Positions 61,439 through 64,000 of a stretch of 64,000 nucleotides of DNA are shown here, in pieces. Source of the stretch: Phycisphaerales bacterium (GTDB lineage: Bacteria > Planctomycetota > Phycisphaerae > Phycisphaerales > SM1A02). The stretch spans positions 19,234 to 83,233 of the forward strand of contig JAKVBQ010000011.1 of NCBI GenBank assembly GCA_022447205.1, written 5' to 3'. The notes under the pieces are model-generated. The model made no database searches and had not been told where the DNA came from. It saw only the letters and a program-made list of their open reading frames with translations. The first letter of the stretch is position 1. Each line of letters starts with the position of its first letter. A program made the position numbers and the translations under genes.

Positions 61439-64000
61439 TCCTCGCGCATCCTGTTCATGGCATCGATGAGCGCGGCGGACTGTCTTCGTCCGTCCTTGAC
61501 CTCGTCGATGTCGAGATCGAGCCGCAGCTCCCTGTTGACCCAGTCGATGATGCCCGAGATCCAGGGGCCCCACGGCACCGAGGCACCCTCAAGTGCGGTG
61601 CCTCCATCGCGGTTCCTGAGGCTGGTGTCCGCATCGGCCTCGAGCAGGGCCTCCACGATCCTGATCCTTCCCAGAAACGCCGCCGCATGCAGGGGCGTTC
61701 CGCCATCATCGTTGGTGGCGTCGATGTCGGCACCCGATTCGAGCAGTGTTCGCAGTGCATCAAGGTTGTCGGTCAATGCCGCCCAGTTCAGCGGCGTGAT
61801 GCCCATCTCATCCCGTTGATCGAGATCATCGGAGGCGGTGATCGCCGTCTGCAGCGCGTCCATGTCACCTGAACGGATCGCCTCTCGCAGTGCATTGTCG
61901 GCGAAGCCGATCTTGCCTTCCTCCATCTCCGGGACAGCGGCTGTTCCGCCGGACTCCTCGAGCAGGCGTGCGCCCGCCGGTCGATTGCGTCGCACATCCT
62001 CGAGGGTCTGTTCAAGACCGACCACGACTTTGACGAACTCGACGATCAACGCGAGGTCATCGTTCCAGGGTGCGCTTGCGACCATCAGGGGTGTTTCGCC
62101 CCGCTGGTTTCGTGCATTGATGTCCGCACCGGCCTCGAGCAGGGCCCTGATCGCCTCGGTGTTCCCGAGGAAGGCGGCCGAGTGCAGCGGGGTGCCGCCA
62201 TCATCGTTCCGGATGTCGGTCTTCGCGCCCCGTCGGACCATGAACGCGATGGTCTCGGGATCACCACCCATGGCGGCCATGTTCAGGAGTGAGTTTCGAC
62301 CGGGTTCGGAGAAGTTCACATCCGTGCCGTCGCGGAGGTGCCTTCGGAGATTGTCGATGTCCCCGTTCTTCGCTGCGATGAATGGATCGGATTCCGCATC
62401 GGATTCACCGGGTCCGAATCCTCCCGGGCCGATGAATGCAGGCCCGGCGGCCGGTGCGGGCCACTCCGGCATCTCGCCGCCCGCGATCTCCGCCTCGACG
62501 ACCTCCCTGCGGGTCCTGATGAAGTCCCGCAGCCCGCCGTAGTCGACTTCGAATTCCTGGGACCGGCAGAGATGGGGGGCCAGCATCGCCTCGACTCGTT
62601 CGGTCTCGGCGATCATCGCCTCCTCGTCCCAGTGTTCATCGAGCAGCAGCCGAAGTTCCTCGGCATAGCGTCGACGCGCGTCCGGGTCCTGATACAGGCG
62701 TTGACCGATGAGTCCCTGGGTCCTGACCGAACGCGGACTCGATCGATCCTCCCCGAGCGGGCCGTACGTCTCGAACAGGGCATCGGTGCCCCAGGGCATG
62801 AAGCGGAACTTCCCGCTCTCCGGATCGAGGTAGATGAAGAAGTTGTTTCGGTTGCCGGAATAGCCGTCCCAGAAGCTCAGCAGTCCCTCGAGGGCCCAGA
62901 ACCGGTAGAAGGCATCCTCGTCCACGAGTTCCCAGATCGAATCGATGATGTCATGGTCGTCGACGGTCAGTTCCGCGACGCACAGCAGGTCGGTGCTGTC
63001 GCGGGCGACGTTCAAGACCTGGATCGCAAGGAGATTCTCTCCTTCGCGGAGGAGCGAGCTCTTCTCTCCCAGCTTGAACCTCTCGAACCGTACCGCGGCG
63101 CCGTCGGAGTTCGGCCCGGTCGCGATCGAATTCCAGGCGACATCGGTCGGCGCGTTGGCTCGTGCGATCTCCTCGCCGTTGAGGTAGGCGACGAACCCGT
63201 CGTCGAAGCGCATGCCGAGCGTGAGGTCCCCTCCGTTCCTGATCGCATCCAAGTCGTCGATCTTGAAGGGGATGCGCACGTGGACGGAGCCGGCTTCATC
63301 GAACATCGCATCACGGACGTCGAGATTCGGGCCGATCATCCGCTCGTAGCCCGACTGAGTCTCGTATCCGGTTCCCCCGACACCCTTGCGCCAGGCACTG
63401 TCGTCGAAATCGTTCAGGAACCAGGTCAAATCGTCGGAGTCGTCGTTCGGGACCGACACTCTCGTGAGTGTTCCACCTTCAAGCACGACCTTTCCGCCGT
63501 CGGGATTGATCGCCTTGACGAGCTGCTCGATCTTCCGGCGTCCCTTCTTCCGGGATCCGCTCTTGAGCTCAAAGCTGTCCTCCCATTCCGGATAGAAGTC
63601 GGTGACGGTTCCCTCGTACAGGACGCCATCCGCGCTGCCGAATTCACGCTCCAGAAGTGTCGGCTTCACACTTTCGACATGGCTGTAGACGCCGAGATTC
63701 CGCCCGTTGACGATCACCTGGGCGTAGCCGCAACGTGATCCGGGTGAGCCGGCTGCATCGAAGATTCCGTAGGTCAGGTACTGGCTCAGCAGGCTTCGGT
63801 CCTGCTTGTTGTTGTTGAAGGTGAGGGTGTTCACGCCACCGATGTCATGGCCTTTTTCGGTGTAGTCGAGCTTCACCTTCAAGGATGGACGTTCCTTGTC
63901 CTGGGAACCGATGAAGCCCTTCTTCCTGAGACCCACGCGTTCATGCCGGACGCCGTCGATGGTGACGTTCGCCTCGACGTAGCTGTAGGGGGACTCGACC
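61408..64000 (-). CDS. CotH-domain protein fused to a duplicated ankyrin module (5' end outside the window)
   Basis: The frame is open to the window edge, so the N-terminus is missing. The visible 863 residues begin inside a CotH kinase-like domain ([55 protein letters not shown]). It is interrupted by a beta-sandwich insertion (about 100-330 of the visible part, [14 protein letters not shown]) and completed by [21 protein letters not shown] and [11 protein letters not shown]. Two ankyrin blocks follow ([26 protein letters not shown] and [25 protein letters not shown]). CotH phosphorylates spore-coat proteins in Bacillus. Here substrates are unknown. The ankyrin part suggests protein binding. 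Confidence 0.85.
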   Translation of the reverse strand, partial: VESPYSYVEANVTIDGVRHERVGLRKKGFIGSQDKERPSLKVKLDYTEKGHDIGGVNTLTFNNNKQDRSLLSQYLTYGIFDAAGSPGSRCGYAQVIVNGRNLGVYSHVESVKPTLLEREFGSADGVLYEGTVTDFYPEWEDSFELKSGSRKKGRRKIEQLVKAINPDGGKVVLEGGTLTRVSVPNDDSDDLTWFLNDFDDSAWRKGVGGTGYETQSGYERMIGPNLDVRDAMFDEAGSVHVRIPFKIDDLDAIRNGGDLTLGMRFDDGFVAYLNGEEIARANAPTDVAWNSIATGPNSDGAAVRFERFKLGEKSSLLREGENLLAIQVLNVARDSTDLLCVAELTVDDHDIIDSIWELVDEDAFYRFWALEGLLSFWDGYSGNRNNFFIYLDPESGKFRFMPWGTDALFETYGPLGEDRSSPRSVRTQGLIGQRLYQDPDARRRYAEELRLLLDEHWDEEAMIAETERVEAMLAPHLCRSQEFEVDYGGLRDFIRTRREVVEAEIAGGEMPEWPAPAAGPAFIGPGGFGPGESDAESDPFIAAKNGDIDNLRRHLRDGTDVNFSEPGRNSLLNMAAMGGDPETIAFMVRRGAKTDIRNDDGGTPLHSAAFLGNTEAIRALLEAGADINARNQRGETPLMVASAPWNDDLALIVEFVKVVVGLEQTLEDVRRNRPAGARLLEESGGTAAVPEMEEGKIGFADNALREAIRSGDMDALQTAITASDDLDQRDEMGITPLNWAALTDNLDALRTLLESGADIDATNDDGGTPLHAAAFLGRIRIVEALLEADADTSLRNRDGGTALEGASVPWGPWISGIIDWVNRELRLDLDIDEVKDGRRQSAALIDAMNRMREDQASEESNNG

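Overview
The window is GC-rich, gene-dense chromosomal DNA from a Gram-negative bacterium. The best fit is the phylum Planctomycetota, probably class Phycisphaerae. Supporting features are four short secreted proteins ending in a PGALALLGLGGLVARRRR-type sorting tail, an LpxC-FabZ fusion in a bamA/skp/lpxD operon, a DUF1570-like protein, a DUF6797-like LamG/propeller protein, a CotH protein, and an ECF sigma factor paired with a membrane Ser/Thr kinase. No phage, insertion sequence, CRISPR array or rRNA was found. The taxonomic call is inference from gene content, not a database result.

Layout. 0-7 kb: initiator tRNA, glutamate decarboxylase, a K+ channel, EttA, a small lipoprotein, an M24 aminopeptidase and a phosphoesterase. 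6.9-14.6 kb (minus strand): an outer-membrane biogenesis operon, bamA - ompH - ompH - lpxD - lpxC/fabZ - two unknown genes. 14.9-18.4 kb: a 40-residue membrane peptide, gcvT, a primary-type sigma factor and a UvrB/UvrC-motif protein. 18.4-24.4 kb (minus): a six-gene energised-envelope operon, doxX-like - vWA protein with a TonB-like anchor - exbB - exbD - exbD - repeat protein. 24.5-29.6 kb: tRNA-Leu, class II DAHP synthase, then an overlapping pair of ketosynthases (one without catalytic residues) and a membrane-anchored unknown. 29.6-29.8 kb: a probable small RNA on the minus strand. 29.9-37.7 kb: addB, addA and an orphan nuoG-like gene. 38-40.6 kb: two sorting-tail proteins and a TPR protein carrying two RNA polymerase alpha-CTD domains. 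40.6-44.2 kb: a SpoIID-type lipoprotein, a gene-free stretch of about 800 bases rich in hairpins, and a DUF1570-like protein. 44.3-48.8 kb: a coiled-coil protein divergent from an ECF sigma/kinase pair, then a small ribbon-helix-helix-like gene behind an AT-rich palindrome. 48.9-55 kb: short-chain acyl-CoA metabolism (PrpB-like lyase, citrate/methylcitrate synthase, 3-hydroxyacyl-CoA dehydrogenase, an isobutyryl-CoA-mutase-like large subunit), with a CpeT-like lipoprotein and a tiny gene behind a near-consensus promoter. 55.4-64 kb: a second pair of sorting-tail proteins, a large LamG/propeller protein, an enolase-superfamily enzyme and a CotH-ankyrin protein that runs off the window end.

The most interesting points are the TPR-double alpha-CTD protein, the vWA protein with a TonB-like SxxxH transmembrane anchor next to ExbB/ExbD, the KS/degenerate-KS pair, the unassigned small RNA at 29.7 kb, the substrate residues of the acyl-CoA mutase, and the duplicated ankyrin module fused to CotH. 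No tools were available, so family names rest on motif recognition and remembered family sequences.
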